Part shown: positions 1-10,074 of the stretch, piece by piece
Numbering within the stretch: the first letter of the stretch is position 1
Layout of the letters: each line of letters opens with the position of its first letter
Origin: JAMQKA01 sp034521835
GTDB lineage: Bacteria > Bacteroidota > Rhodothermia > Balneolales > Balneolaceae
Reading direction: 5' to 3'
DNA: 64,000 bases
Assembly: GCA_034521835.1 (NCBI GenBank)
Contig: JAXHMA010000003.1
Location: 372,001-436,000, forward strand
The notes under the pieces: generated by a model
What the model was told of the DNA's origin: nothing
Seen by the model: the letters and a program-made list of their open reading frames with translations, nothing else
The model's database searches: none
Made by a program: the position numbers and the translations under genes

Positions 1-1
1 G

Positions 2-199
2 AAATATACCGGACGTTCGTATAAATATTATGGGACAGGGAAGGGGATGAACAAGGTGCCAGGATCGGGAGTACCACCGTCCGTATACGTTAAACTCAAA
101 GTTGTTCATAGTTCGGAGGAGACACACCCCACAAATGATTCCATCCCTTTTCGTAATACCGTTGAACACGATTTTAAAAGTTTTCAAACTGCCTGCTAA
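2..199 (+). CDS. C-terminal fragment of an unidentified protein (partial)
   Basis: The reading frame is open from the left edge of the window to a TAA at 197-199, giving about 65 residues. It ends 15 bases before the ThuA gene, as expected for an upstream operon member cut by the window edge. The visible tail is polar and ends in the residues FQTAC. I recognise no family: no haem motif, lipobox or catalytic signature is visible in so short a piece. The start lies outside the window. That the frame is coding is inferred from its openness and tight spacing to the next gene. Confidence 0.5.
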   Translation, partial: KYTGRSYKYYGTGKGMNKVPGSGVPPSVYVKLKVVHSSEETHPTNDSIPFRNTVEHDFKSFQTAC

Positions 200-214
200 T
201 AAATCCGTCTGATC

Positions 215-970
215 ATGTATAAAAACATCACCCTGCTTTTAATCACATTGTTGATCGCTGTTGAACCAGCTATTTCTCAATATGCCGAACGCTACCAGGT
301 ATTGCTTTTCACAAAGTCCGTTTCTTATCCCAATCGTCATGATTCCATCTCTGATGGAGTACAGATGTTCAAAGAGCTAAGCAAGAAGCACCGATTCGGC
401 CTCACCTGGACCGCCGATGCCGCTATTTTTGATGACACCGAGCGCCTGAAAGACATGGATGTAGTGGTGTTCTTTAACACCTCGGGAGATATTTTGAATG
501 GCAGCCAGAAAAAGGCGTTTCAGGAATACATTCGCGGAGGGGGTAATTTTGTGGGAATCCACGGAGCCAGTTATACCATGATGGAGTGGGACTGGTATAT
601 CGACCTGCTGGGCGGCGTTTGGAATCACCATCCGGGACGACATACAGCAGCCGTTCATGTACAGGATAAAAACCATCCGGCCACCGCACACTTGCCGTCA
701 ACCTGGATTGTCACCGATGAGTGGTACAATTTCGACAAGCTTTCCGATAACATACATGTACTGTTGACGGTGGATGAAGGGACCTATCCGGGCGGTGAGA
801 TGCCCGACTACCATCCCATAGCATGGTACCAGGATGATTTTAAGGGAGGCCGATCATTCTTTACTCTTTTGGGCCACACTCAGGAAGCCTACCAGGATCC
901 TTGGTTCCGCCAGCATATAATGGGAGCGCTATGGTGGGCGGCAAGGGGTATCGAGCTAAATAAGGAATGA
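215..970 (+). CDS. ThuA-domain protein, secreted
   Basis: This 251-residue protein begins with a hydrophobic signal peptide ending near residue 21 (cleavage around AIS-QYAERY). The rest is a ThuA-like, glutamine-amidotransferase-fold domain. Typical features are the strand leading to VVFFNTSGD, the turn GGGNFVGIHGAS, an aromatic-rich patch followed by GGVWNHHPG, and a C-terminal LGHTQEAYQDPWF. ThuA (PF06283) acts with the dehydrogenase ThuB in the 3-keto route for trehalose-type disaccharides in rhizobia; the exact activity here is unknown. The gene lies between the end of the preceding frame (15 bases) and a haem/propeller lipoprotein (46 bases), probably in one transcription unit. It is intact. 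Two more ThuA-type genes lie at about 32.6-34.6 kb. Confidence 0.88.
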   Translation: MYKNITLLLITLLIAVEPAISQYAERYQVLLFTKSVSYPNRHDSISDGVQMFKELSKKHRFGLTWTADAAIFDDTERLKDMDVVVFFNTSGDILNGSQKKAFQEYIRGGGNFVGIHGASYTMMEWDWYIDLLGGVWNHHPGRHTAAVHVQDKNHPATAHLPSTWIVTDEWYNFDKLSDNIHVLLTVDEGTYPGGEMPDYHPIAWYQDDFKGGRSFFTLLGHTQEAYQDPWFRQHIMGALWWAARGIELNKE

Positions 971-1016
971 AATTCTAAGAAAGGGAATAACTAATCTTCA
1001 ACTTAGGGAATTAAAA

Positions 1017-3694
1017 ATGATAAAATTTCTGCCGATGGATGGCATTTGTGCTGTACCCGGATATTTTTTAGTTACGCTGGCTATTGGGATGGGAGTTGCC
1101 TGTAGCTCAGGTGATTCTTTCGATGATAATTCAGCAAATGGACCGGAAGTACTTGATAATCGACTGCAGCTTAGCCTGTTTGCCGAAGATCCCGATATTA
1201 TGACACCGATCGGTATTGCAATTGATGACCGAAACAGAATTTTTGTTTTAGAGTCGCATACCCATCTCGAGCCTTCTGATTACGAGGGTCCCGATAGCGA
1301 CCGAATCAAAATTTTTTCGGATGAAGATGGCGATGGGCAACCGGAAGATATATCAGTGTTTGCCGAGGGTTTTGATGACGGGATGAATATTCAGTTTTCT
1401 CCGGAGGGCCACCTCTACCTTGTGACGGCACGAGAAGTCTGGGTGTTTTATGACCGAAATCAGGATGGAGTCAGTGATGATCGGGAAAAACTACTCGAGA
1501 TAACTGAACCGGATTACGTATATGACCATGCCGCCCTGATGGGAATCACATTTTCCCACGACGGGTGGATGTATGTAAGCCGCGGAAATGTGGGCAGTGC
1601 CGGATGGAAAATGGAAGGTACCGATGGATCGTCGGTGGAAGGCTATGGTGACGGCGGCAATATTGTCCGTGCCCGCCCCGACGGATCTCAACTGCAGGAA
1701 GTAGCCACCGGTTTTTGGAATCCTTTTGACCTGAAATTTGACGACCAAAGTCGACTGCTTGTATCCGATAATGACCCTGACAGCCGTGGACCGAATCGGT
1801 TGGTGCATATTATCGAGGGTGGGGATTATGGTTATAAGTCATTATACGGAGGCAGTGGTATTCACCCATATTTGGCCTGGAATGGTGAGCTGCCAGGAAC
1901 GCTACCTTATGCGGCAGGTCTTGGAGAGGCCCCATCGGGTCTGTTAAACGCCAGTTTAACTTCATTTCCCGAAGATTATAAGGGTGAAATGGTAATTTCT
2001 ATCTGGGAAGAGAGCAGTATTGTGCGCACCAATCTTTCGTCGAACGGAACATCTGTCACTGGTAACACAGAAGTTCTTGTCCAGGGAGATAAAGAATTTC
2101 GACCGGTTTCTTTTGCCGCTGACACCAGCGGGGCGATCTATTTTACTGACTGGGTGATCCGGGAGTACCCGAACCACGGCACCGGACGAATTTGGAAGCT
2201 GGAAAATAAATCAAGCGAAAAGATGGAGCCTCGTGACAAATATGCGGCTCCACTCCCAAATCCGGAAGGAGAACCATTACAGGAAATGTATACCTTTGAA
2301 TCAGCCGACGATTTTAACAAACTCCGGCAGGCGTTAACATCTGAGGATCCATTTCTGCGAAATGCTGCTATTACGGTTTTATCCAAACCGGTGTTTCAAT
2401 CCCAGGTAGTAAAAGCCACCCGTTCAGATAATGCAGATGTTCGCCTGGGATCCATGATTGCGCTCCATCGTTCCGGTTACGAGGATATTGAACAGATCGT
2501 ACGGCGGTCACTGACCGATGGTGATCTGCGCATCCGGCAGTATGGGCTCAAATGGACAGGTCGGGCAGGATTGACTACGTTTGAGGGAGGATATTGAAAA
2601 AGCACTGACGGTCGGCGTACCTACTGAAGAGCTTTTTAAAACCTATTTGGCGACCGTTTGTCATTTGCAGCCCGAATTTATTCAGGCATATCAAAACCAA
2701 GAGAAAGAAGAAGCTAACGATATAGAACGAAAACTTCCGGAAGGTTTTATAGCAGATTTTATCGATGATTCGTCAATATCAACCCATTTACGTGCAATGG
2801 CCGTAAAATACCTCGAAAATCCTGTTGAAAATATAGATCTGCTGACTTCTATGCTGGTACGAGATCAGCATCCTCAATTACGACTGGAAGCAGTGCGAAC
2901 GCTGGCGATGACTCCGTCAGATCAAGCGGCAGAGCCGCTTCTGGAAATTGCACGTGATGCAGATAATCCGGCGGAACTGCGGGCTGAGGCCCTGGCCGGT
3001 TTAGAGTGCCAGTCCAATGATTTTTCAGGAGAAGTGAAAGAATTGCTTGATGATTCTGAAACTGATGTTCAAATTGAAGCGGCCCGTTATCTGCGCACAC
3101 GGTTATCAAGCAGTGGAGTCAGGGAGAAACTGGAAGAAAAATTTGTTTCTACTGGTAATGAACCATTAAAACGACAGATCGCTATGGCATTGCCTGATGA
3201 TCAGTTGGAGGATTCGGATCTTAAGCGTCCATCATCTTTAGAAGAGTGGCAGACTGAGCTTTCAGAAGCCGGAGATGGAGATCCGGAGCGGGGACGGCGC
3301 GTGTTTTATTCGGTGCATTCCACCTGTTCTACCTGTCACGCGGTCAATGAAAGAGGTGGTGATCTGGGGCCTGATCTGAGTAATGCCGGACAATCCAAAA
3401 CCCGTAGCCAGCTTGTTCACTCCATCCTGAGGCCATCCGAAGAAATCAGTCCCCAGTGGCAGGGCTGGTATATTCAGCTCAAGGATGGAACCAGGCAAAA
3501 CGGGTCGGCAGATCAACGTGGGATATGGCGATGTAGAAATTTATTCCCAGACAGGTGAAGTGGTTAGTTTTGATAAGAAAAATATCCAAGACTACGGCGT
3601 GGCAGAAACATCATTAATGCCGGCTGGACTGGAGGCACAACTTTCCGTTAGCGACATGAAGGACCTGATTGCATACCTGGAGGCCAAAAAATGA
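1017..3694 (+). pseudogene. Propeller-HEAT-cytochrome c lipoprotein (PVC-type haem-binding dehydrogenase-like), two frameshifts
   Basis: A single gene is read in three successive frames: 1017 to about 2575, about 2575 to 3500, and about 3500 to 3694. The N-terminus carries a lipobox (VACSSG, Cys29). Residues 45-400 form a six-bladed propeller of the membrane-bound dehydrogenase type, with phrases such as IGIAIDDRNRIFVLES and SDNDPDSRGPNRLVHI. HEAT-like helical repeats follow. A c-type haem site CSTCH lies at 3325-3339, followed by the GGDLGPDL segment typical of these proteins. The second shift lies at a run of A (about 3498) and the first near an ACGTTTGAGGG stretch, so sequencing error is plausible. 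The family is abundant in Planctomycetes and occurs in Bacteroidota; its substrates are mostly unknown. Tight spacing to the ThuA and GH78 genes suggests an operon for periplasmic carbohydrate oxidation. Confidence 0.82.
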
Positions 3695-3711
3695 TAAATT
3701 AATCATCCATT

Positions 3712-6514
3712 ATGATAGATCGAATGACTACAGGGACTTTATTTTTCCTGATTGGAGCGGTATTTATTTCCTGCCAGCAGGTCGGGCAGCGATCACCCGC
3801 GGCACTGAAGGTGGAGTATTTGACCAATCCCACGGGGCTGGATATTCAAAAACCTCGTTTTTCCTGGATCCTCAATGACAGCACGCGCGGGGCATCCCAA
3901 ACGGCCTACCGGTTGATTCTATCCACAAACAGGGAAGAGATTGAAAATGATTCAGGATCAACCTGGGATACCGGCAAAATAGCTTCCTCCAGGAACGTGA
4001 ACGTGGAATATGACGGGGAACCCTTAGAAAGCGGGCAGACCTATTTCTGGCGGATTCGAACCTGGAATGAAGACAGCACGCAGACGGAATGGAGTCCGAC
4101 ACAAACTTTCCAGATGGGATTGCTGAATCCAAACGATTGGCAGGCTAAGTGGATAACAACGCCCAATTCTACCGTGGCGGCACCGCTGTTTCGCCATGAG
4201 TTTTCAGATCGAAAAGGAGATGGCCGCCGCTCATCTCTATGTAACGGGAGTGGGATATTATGAGGCATATCTGAATGGCGAAAAAGTTGGTGATCACGTG
4301 CTGGATCCCGCCATTACCGACTATAACGATCGCGTATTGTACGAAACATTTGAGGTGACGAGTCAGCTTCAGGAGGGAGAAAATGCGATAGGGTTTTGGC
4401 TGGGGAATGGAGCCTGGCGTATCAATCGTAACGAAGAACGATGGACCTGGTACGGCCTGAACAACAACTTTGGCAAGCCGATGGGCCTGGCGCAGCTTCA
4501 TATCCACTTCAAGAATGGCACTGATACGGTCTTTACGACTGGCAGCTCATGGACAACCTCCTCCAGCCCGATAACTTACAACAATGTGTACGGCGGCGAA
4601 GACTATGATGCACGGCTCGAGCAGGAGGGATGGAATCAGGTCGGTTTTGATGAATCATCGTGGGAACCGGTCGAGCTGGTAAATGATCCCGGGTTGATAC
4701 TTGATTCCCAGGTAATGCCTCCAATTCGGGTAATGCAGACGATCCAGCCGGTTAAAAAAACGCAGCCAGGTGACAGCACCTACCTGTTTGATATGGGACA
4801 GAATTTCCCCGGCTGGTGGCGGATTCAAGTGGAAGGGGAGCCTGGTACAGAACTGACAATTCGGGGGGCGGAAACGCTGAATGATTCTCTCTTCCCCACA
4901 CCGTTAAAACCCGGTGATAGCCTGAGCACGCACAATGTGTATCATCGCGATGTGTGGACCTCCTATACGATGAAAGGTGAAGGTCAGGAAACTTACGAGC
5001 CTCGATTTTTTTACACGGGACTCCGCTACGTGGAAGTAAAAGTAGATCAGCCCGGTCAGCTAAATTCCCTTCAGGTTTCCGGCCGGGTGGTACATTCTGA
5101 TATTCCGCGAAATGGTCACTTCACCAGCACCGATACCCTGCTGAACAAGATTTATGAGGCGGCTATCTGGTCGCAATGGGGAAATCTGCACGGCTACCCG
5201 ACCGACTGTCCGCACCGTGAAAAGGGTGGATATAATGGTGATGGTCAGGTAATCGCCGAGGCCTCGATGCACGATTTCCACATGCACTCTTTTTACGAAA
5301 AGTGGATCATGGATATGAGAGACTCCCAGTACGAAAACGGTCGCATCCCCAACACCTCACCAGCCATGCTTGGCGGAACGGGCGGGGGCATCGCGTGGGG
5401 CAGCGCTTATATCCTTATTCCCTGGTGGATGCACCAGTATTATGCAGATAATCGAATATTGCAGGAGCACTACCCGAGTATGAAGCGGTATATGGGGTAC
5501 CTGGAGAATCTTGCTTCCCAAAACGATGAAAATCCCGAAGAATCATTCATCATCAATGAGTTTGGCGGCCACTGGGACTCGATTGGGGAATGGGAAGCAC
5601 CGGTGCGAGAACGTAACGGGCCTGTAAATCCGTTGACGCACACGTACTACTGGTATCTTGACAGTATTACGTTTGCGAAGATAGCCGAGACGCTGGGCGA
5701 AAAAGAGGACCAGCAATATTACCTGTCGCTTGCTGATTCTATTAAAACGGCATTTAACGAGAAATTCTTTAATCCTCAAACCAACCTTTACGGCACCGAC
5801 GAGCCATATCAAACCTACCTGCTTTTTGCGCTGCATGGAGATCTCGTGCCGGAGGATCATCGCCAGGCGGTGCTGGACAATCTAATCAATGATATTATGG
5901 TGAAAAGTGAGGGGCACCTGGGTACCGGTATTTTGGGAACCAAGCACCTGTTTAGTGTACTGACCAACGAAGGGCGTGAAGACGTTATCCACACGATGGT
6001 AACACAAAAAACCTTTCCGAGTTGGGGATACTGGATCGAAAACGGGGCCACCACGCTCTGGGAAAACTGGCGGGGGGAGAGCTCACATAATCACCAGATG
6101 TTTGGCTCGGCGAATGAGTATTTATATAAATACCTGGCAGGCATTCGTGCGCCCACAGACTCTGTAACAACAGCGGGATATAAGCAGATCCTTATCAAAC
6201 CGTACATCCCCGAAAATCTGTATCATGCCGAGGCTTCCGTTGAAACGATGAATGGAATGGTCGCTTCCAGCTGGAAAAAAACAGATCAGCAGCTCGAGCT
6301 GAATGTAACGATTCCACCAAACAGCACGGGAAAAGTGAGTATCCCCGATCTTGGAAATGAAAAGGTGACGATCCGTGAAGGTGAAATTGTGGTTTGGAAC
6401 TCAAACGGCAGGCTGGCAGAGGGCAACCATATATCCAATGGCACCAGGGAGGAAGGATATGTGACTTTTGATGTTAGTTCTGGTACGTATAGCTTTACTT
6501 TGTCAGTACATTAA
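3712..6514 (+). pseudogene. GH78 alpha-L-rhamnosidase, one frameshift
   Basis: The gene starts 17 bases after the haem protein. It begins with a lipoprotein-like signal (AVFISCQQ) and an N-terminal beta-sandwich domain (LTNPTGLDIQKPRFSW). The frame shifts near 4195-4210 and then runs open for about 770 residues. The C-terminal part has hallmarks of GH78: AAHLYVTGVGYYEAYLNG (Bac_rhamnosid_N), then in the (alpha/alpha)6 barrel PTDCPHREKGGYNGDGQ, which holds acidic catalytic-region residues, followed by GEWEAP and GATTLWENW. A C-terminal beta domain ends at 6514. The enzyme would release terminal L-rhamnose from glycans or plant glycosides in the periplasm or at the cell surface. The combined length of about 930 residues is normal for the family, so only one base is wrong or lost. 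A SorC-type regulator is convergent, 31 bases downstream. Confidence 0.88.
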
Positions 6515-6545
6515 TTGTTCTTATCATAAAGAGAATAGCATTCAA

Positions 6546-7505
6546 TTAATTTTCCAGAATTCGTTGAGCTGTCAGGCTATCAGAGATTAGTACATCAATG
6601 TTGTTGCCATTCAGAGCTCCTTGTATTACTTCCATCTTGTCGGGTCCACCTGCAATACCAACGACAGTATCAATCTCCATCATTTCTTTTGGAGAGACGC
6701 CGATTACAAGATCTTTAAGGGAGGTATCAACCTCTTTTCCATTTATATCATAAAAGCGAAGGGCGATATCTCCCACGGCATCGGAGTTTATAATTTCTTG
6801 ATGTACAGCTTCAGATATCTCCTGAGTATTTTCGGTAAGTACCGGATTGGTATGAAGAGCGCCCAGCCCTACATAGAGGGTGTCAATATTTGGAAATCGA
6901 TCGGTAGCTCCTTTTACCTGGCGATCATTGAGTAATACCTCTTTTGCCTGTACGCTACCTACAATTCCGGGAGCGGGCAACAGCGTTAGTTTTGCATCCA
7001 AAATCTGGGAAAGACGGCGTGATATGTCGGCTGCATGTGCTTTTGCTTCCGGTGCTCCAACACCTCCCAGTGCTTGCACTACATGCAGATCATTAATCAA
7101 TTTTGGCCGCATGGCATCGATCATAGCCTGAAGGGTGGTTCCCCAGGTAACGCCAATTAAGTCCCCCTCTTTTACAGTACGATGCAAGTATTCAGCAGCT
7201 GCTGAACCAATTTGACGCTTTATGAAATGTGTAGATGATTGTTCATCGGATTCTACCAATACCACCTCTTTAAGCCCGTATTTTTTTTCAAGAGCATTTT
7301 CAAGCTCCACAAAATTTGCATTTGGCGTAACCACAGAAATCTGAACGATTCCCTGTTTCCGCGCCTGTTTTAGCAATCGTGATACTTTTGGTCTGGAAAG
7401 GTGCAATCGATCCGCAATTTCTTGCTGGTTATAATCCTCATCATAGTACAAAAAACTTACTTTGCTAAGCAAGCGGACATCGATTGAACGATGGCTGTTT
7501 GGCAT
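6546..7505 (-). CDS. SorC/DeoR-type sugar-binding transcriptional regulator
   Basis: The protein has 319 residues and is intact. An N-terminal helix-turn-helix occupies about residues 18-60 (YNQQEIADRLHLSRPKVSRL). The remainder is the SorC/DeoR sugar-binding domain: GVTWGTTLQAMIDAM contains the GxTWGxT stretch expected for the phosphate-binding loop of the effector site, followed by VQALGGVG, YVGLGAL and VVGIAGGPDKM. Proteins of this family bind phosphorylated sugars and usually control the adjacent catabolic genes. The gene is transcribed toward the GH78 gene, with an upstream gap of about 400 bases shared with an ECF sigma gene reading the other way. Likely targets are the rhamnosidase operon or the sugar cluster at 10-18 kb; this is inference from position. 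Confidence 0.9.
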   Translation of the reverse strand: MPNSHRSIDVRLLSKVSFLYYDEDYNQQEIADRLHLSRPKVSRLLKQARKQGIVQISVVTPNANFVELENALEKKYGLKEVVLVESDEQSSTHFIKRQIGSAAAEYLHRTVKEGDLIGVTWGTTLQAMIDAMRPKLINDLHVVQALGGVGAPEAKAHAADISRRLSQILDAKLTLLPAPGIVGSVQAKEVLLNDRQVKGATDRFPNIDTLYVGLGALHTNPVLTENTQEISEAVHQEIINSDAVGDIALRFYDINGKEVDTSLKDLVIGVSPKEMMEIDTVVGIAGGPDKMEVIQGALNGNNIDVLISDSLTAQRILEN

Positions 7506-7911
7506 AAAACAAAAATTATGTTAAGAGTTTCTGGCGCTAAGACTTCCCCATAGAAGTAGCACGAGATTAGCTTGACCCGGTAATCACATCCAAATTATAA
7601 TCAATTATAAAATTCAGCTCGATTCTACTCCAGGAATAAAGTCTTTTGAGCAAAAAATACGAAGGTGCCGATCAGTTTTCTATTGCTTTAAACTTATTGT
7701 TCCCTGTCCTGGTAGATAGATTTGGGTTGATATTAAAGTCAGTTTTTTTAAATTGTTGGATCAATAGTTCATGCTTGAACATTTGTTCATAATACTAACT
7801 TGCCGAATTAAATAAAAGGGCTACTGACGTAGCTCCTCGTCAGTGGGATGGTAAGTGACTTATTTAGCGTAGGTGCACTCATTATTAAACAAAAAACTAA
7901 AGGGATGTACG
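7506..7911. other. Divergent intergenic region between the SorC-type regulator and an ECF sigma gene
   Basis: About 400 AT-rich bases hold no gene I can support. The region must contain the divergent promoters of the regulator and the sigma gene. I could not pick out a convincing Bacteroidota promoter pair or a palindromic SorC operator by eye. Confidence 0.5.
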
Positions 7912-8508
7912 ATGTTAGTAAAAGTTACAAAACCTAGGGGATGGGATGATTTATATAATAAAGGTTTGGATAAACTATGGTCAGAGCTTCAGATGGGAAA
8001 CAAGGAAGCAATTTCAAAATTATTTTGCCTGTACTATTCTAACTTATATAATTATGGCTATAACATAGTACCCCGGAGAGAATTAGTGAGGGATTGTATA
8101 CAAGAGTTATTCCTGACCATCTGGAATAAAAGAGAGGGAATTAATGATCCTCTTTCCGTAAAGGCATATCTGATATCTTCTTTTAGGCGTATTATTTTCC
8201 GAAAGTTAAAAAGGCACAGAAACCGGAAAAAAAGAAACCAGGTATACACTGACAACTTTTTTGAAGAACCGTTCAACGTAGAGGAATTGATAGTTCACTT
8301 TGAAACGGAACATGAGTTAAGACAAAAGCTGAAGAAGGCTATAAACTCGTTAAGCAAAAGGCAAAAAGAATCCATATATCTTAAATATTACCAAGGATTG
8401 ACGACTGATGAAATATCACAGATTATGGAAATAAACAAGCAGAGTGTATATAACCATGTATCAGAAGCCATCTCTAACATGCAGAATTACATCCAGGTAA
8501 GCAGTTAA
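7912..8508 (+). CDS. ECF-type RNA polymerase sigma factor
   Basis: I prefer ATG 7912 over the in-frame GTG at 7873 because AAAGGGA sits six bases upstream, giving about 198 residues. Sigma region 2 is seen as KEAISKLFCLYYSNLYNYGY and the RDCIQELFLTIW helix. Region 4 is seen as LSKRQKESIYLKYYQGLT followed by the helix-turn-helix DEISQIMEINKQSVYNHV. The closest match in the window is the broken sigma gene at 44240-44809, which has the same CIQELF/SIQELF and KQSVYN/RQSVYN signatures. Such factors pair with a FecR-type anti-sigma and drive an adjacent SusC/SusD pair. Here only a FecR fragment follows and no SusC is present, so the factor may be an orphan. Confidence 0.85.
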   Translation: MLVKVTKPRGWDDLYNKGLDKLWSELQMGNKEAISKLFCLYYSNLYNYGYNIVPRRELVRDCIQELFLTIWNKREGINDPLSVKAYLISSFRRIIFRKLKRHRNRKKRNQVYTDNFFEEPFNVEELIVHFETEHELRQKLKKAINSLSKRQKESIYLKYYQGLTTDEISQIMEINKQSVYNHVSEAISNMQNYIQVSS

Positions 8509-8613
8509 TTTGATAGCAGCCTCTTTTTTAAAATTACTATATCTACTGTCTCTGGTTAGTAAAAAGAGCGGCTTTGGAATTGGCGCAGCGTTTTTAAAAA
8601 CTTTCAACTTGGC

Positions 8614-8919
8614 TTGTCTTTGCTCAAAGGTAAGCTAGATCAGAGTACTATTTTGGAGAAAGAAAATACATTAGCAAATTTGCTGAATGACGAATCTTTT
8701 TTGCGCTGGCTGAGAGATGATGCAAAAAAAAGTGAGGAGAACAAATGGAAGGAGTGGCTGTATTCAGATCCAAAGCGAAAAGCGGTGATTGAAAAAGCAA
8801 AAAAAATTAATTCGATGCCTTTCCGTGAATGGCATAATTCCACGGAGAAGTTCCAACAATTGGAAAAATTGAAACACGCGCTGCAGGAAACCAGCAATCT
8901 GAAGCTTTTTAAAGGATGA
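8614..8919 (+). CDS. Truncated FecR-like anti-sigma N-terminal domain
   Basis: A 101-residue frame begins with TTG at 8614. It aligns along its length with the first ~80 residues of the FecR protein at 45173: LLNDESFLRWLRDDAK here against LLDDPSFNRWIKGEAT there, then SDPKRKAVIEKA against KDPVHQEIRERA, and NSMPFREW against QLPFEEQ. It stops before the transmembrane helix and the periplasmic FecR domain, so it can only be the cytoplasmic sigma-binding part. It lies about 100 bases after the paralogous sigma gene, the normal position for a partner. It may be a decayed remnant, or a soluble anti-sigma that still works; the sequence does not decide. Confidence 0.6.
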   Translation: MSLLKGKLDQSTILEKENTLANLLNDESFLRWLRDDAKKSEENKWKEWLYSDPKRKAVIEKAKKINSMPFREWHNSTEKFQQLEKLKHALQETSNLKLFKG

Positions 8920-9328
8920 TAATTAACCCGAATTATTCACGAAATATTATAGAATGCAGTTAAGCCTTTGATGTTATTCCATATCAGGAAAAATATAAAT
9001 AGCTCAAATTTGAGTGTAGCAACTGTGGGCTGCGAACTTTTACTGATGGCGGCGTTGAGGTTGAAATCGTTCATTCAGCGTATCTCCTTGCGATTCAATC
9101 ACGATTTCAATTTCGCCTTGCCATCAATCAAATTTCTTAATAATCCGGGTTATTAAGATTTAGAAAGAGCAGATTTTAGATTGAACCTGCTCTATATAAA
9201 TGATTAGATTAGTAATTGGCTCTTCACCATATCCTTTAGAAATAACCCATTTCCCCTATCTATAGAATACTTCCTACTGGTCTGCCAGAAAAAGCCAGGC
9301 CGGTTTTTTAGAAAAAGATAAATCATCC
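8920..9328. other. Region without a recognisable gene; possible SusD tail
   Basis: About 400 bases between the FecR fragment and the aldolase ghost. A short + strand frame ends at 9156 with NNPGY and a stop. NPGY at the extreme C-terminus is characteristic of SusD proteins, including those ending at 25763 and 51215 in this window. A terminator-like hairpin follows at once, as it does after the other two SusD genes. No other SusD or SusC sequence could be read here, so this is only a suggestion of a deleted SusC/SusD pair. Confidence 0.25.
9166..9193 (+). terminator. Hairpin, possible rho-independent terminator
   Basis: AGAGCAG at 9166-9172 is complementary to CTGCTCT at 9187-9193, with a 14-base loop and AT-rich sequence (ATATAAAT) after it. 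The stem is 7 bp and there is no long T-run, so this is a modest call. Confidence 0.35.
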
Positions 9329-9799
9329 CAGCCCCTATGAACAGGAAGTTTTTCGGCCTGAAAGGGGAGGTTAGATTAGAGATGGTAAGGTTGAAGCAGT
9401 TAAAAGCCCATGCAGGGCAATTAAAACTGCCACCAGAAAATTTATAAAAAAACCAACATATCAGCTCACCCGTCCACTATAACTGCATTTTGTGAAGGCG
9501 AACGTTTGATATTTGCCCAACTGGGAAAAGCTATCTGCTTCTACATAGCATACCGAAAATACCCTATGGAAGGCAATTGACGGGAACCGAGTACATTCCC
9601 AAAAATCGCTCAAAAAAAGCCAGTTTTGCTGATAGGGAATCATGCGATTTTAACTACAGGCCCATCCAAACTATAAGCGTTCGGCCGACTGGAAGTAACA
9701 GAATTCAGTGCCCGTTTATTCATTAACTCAAAATTGCTGGGAGATCTGGTTCTAAATAATGAGAAAAGTCAAAAATATTGGATGAACTCACTTCATTAA
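9329..9799 (+). pseudogene. Class II aldolase family ghost (FucA/RhaD/AraD-like)
   Basis: One + strand frame (phase of position 9341) keeps a long series of class II aldolase phrases although stop codons interrupt it. These are TGSFSA, HQKIYKKTNISAHPSTITAF, YPMEGN, PVLLIGNHAILTTGPSKL and AFGRLEVTEFSARLFINSKL, ending at a TAA at 9797-9799. The order matches the family: the G-S/T-x-S-A loop, the HP-containing strand, the L-x-x-x-NH-G/A-x-L strand, and the AFxRLEVxExxA helix. About eight in-frame stops and no available start show true decay by substitution, which sequencing indels cannot explain. In L-rhamnose or L-fucose catabolism this family cleaves the ketose 1-phosphate. With the GH78 gene and the SorC regulator nearby, a lost rhamnose branch is plausible but unproven. 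Confidence 0.65.
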
Positions 9800-10074
9800 A
9801 CATCCGATATCTATTGAACATAGGTCTGCAGACCAACAAAAAAATAATTTGATATCCTTATAAAAATTATTCATTTAGCATTTAGATTTTTACAGTGACA
9901 AAACCAAGGGATTTATCGTTAATGTGAAAGGGATCTGTTTCCAGATATAAAATGGAAATATCAGTAGATAGTAATCTCGGGTGTCTCTTTTTACAGTGTA
10001 ACAATGAGTTTTTGACAGGTGAAATCTCTTCTATAAAGTAAACTATATATCGAACACTTAATATTATATCGCTT
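9800..10074. other. Upstream region of the sugar catabolism cluster
   Basis: About 275 AT-rich bases precede the TIM-barrel isomerase gene. A TTGACA at 10014-10019 lies only 14 bases from a TATAAA-like hexamer, too close for a standard sigma-70 promoter, so I do not call it. No gene is visible. Confidence 0.4.

Noticed and set aside
8968..9156. A 62-codon + strand frame as an independent small gene
   Set aside because: Only the terminal NPGY has meaning; the rest matches nothing and both strands look equally protein-like, so it is mentioned only as a possible SusD tail.
10014..10045. TTGACA and TATAAA-like boxes as a sigma-70 promoter
   Set aside because: The spacing is about 14 bases, too short, and Bacteroidota-type promoters use different elements.
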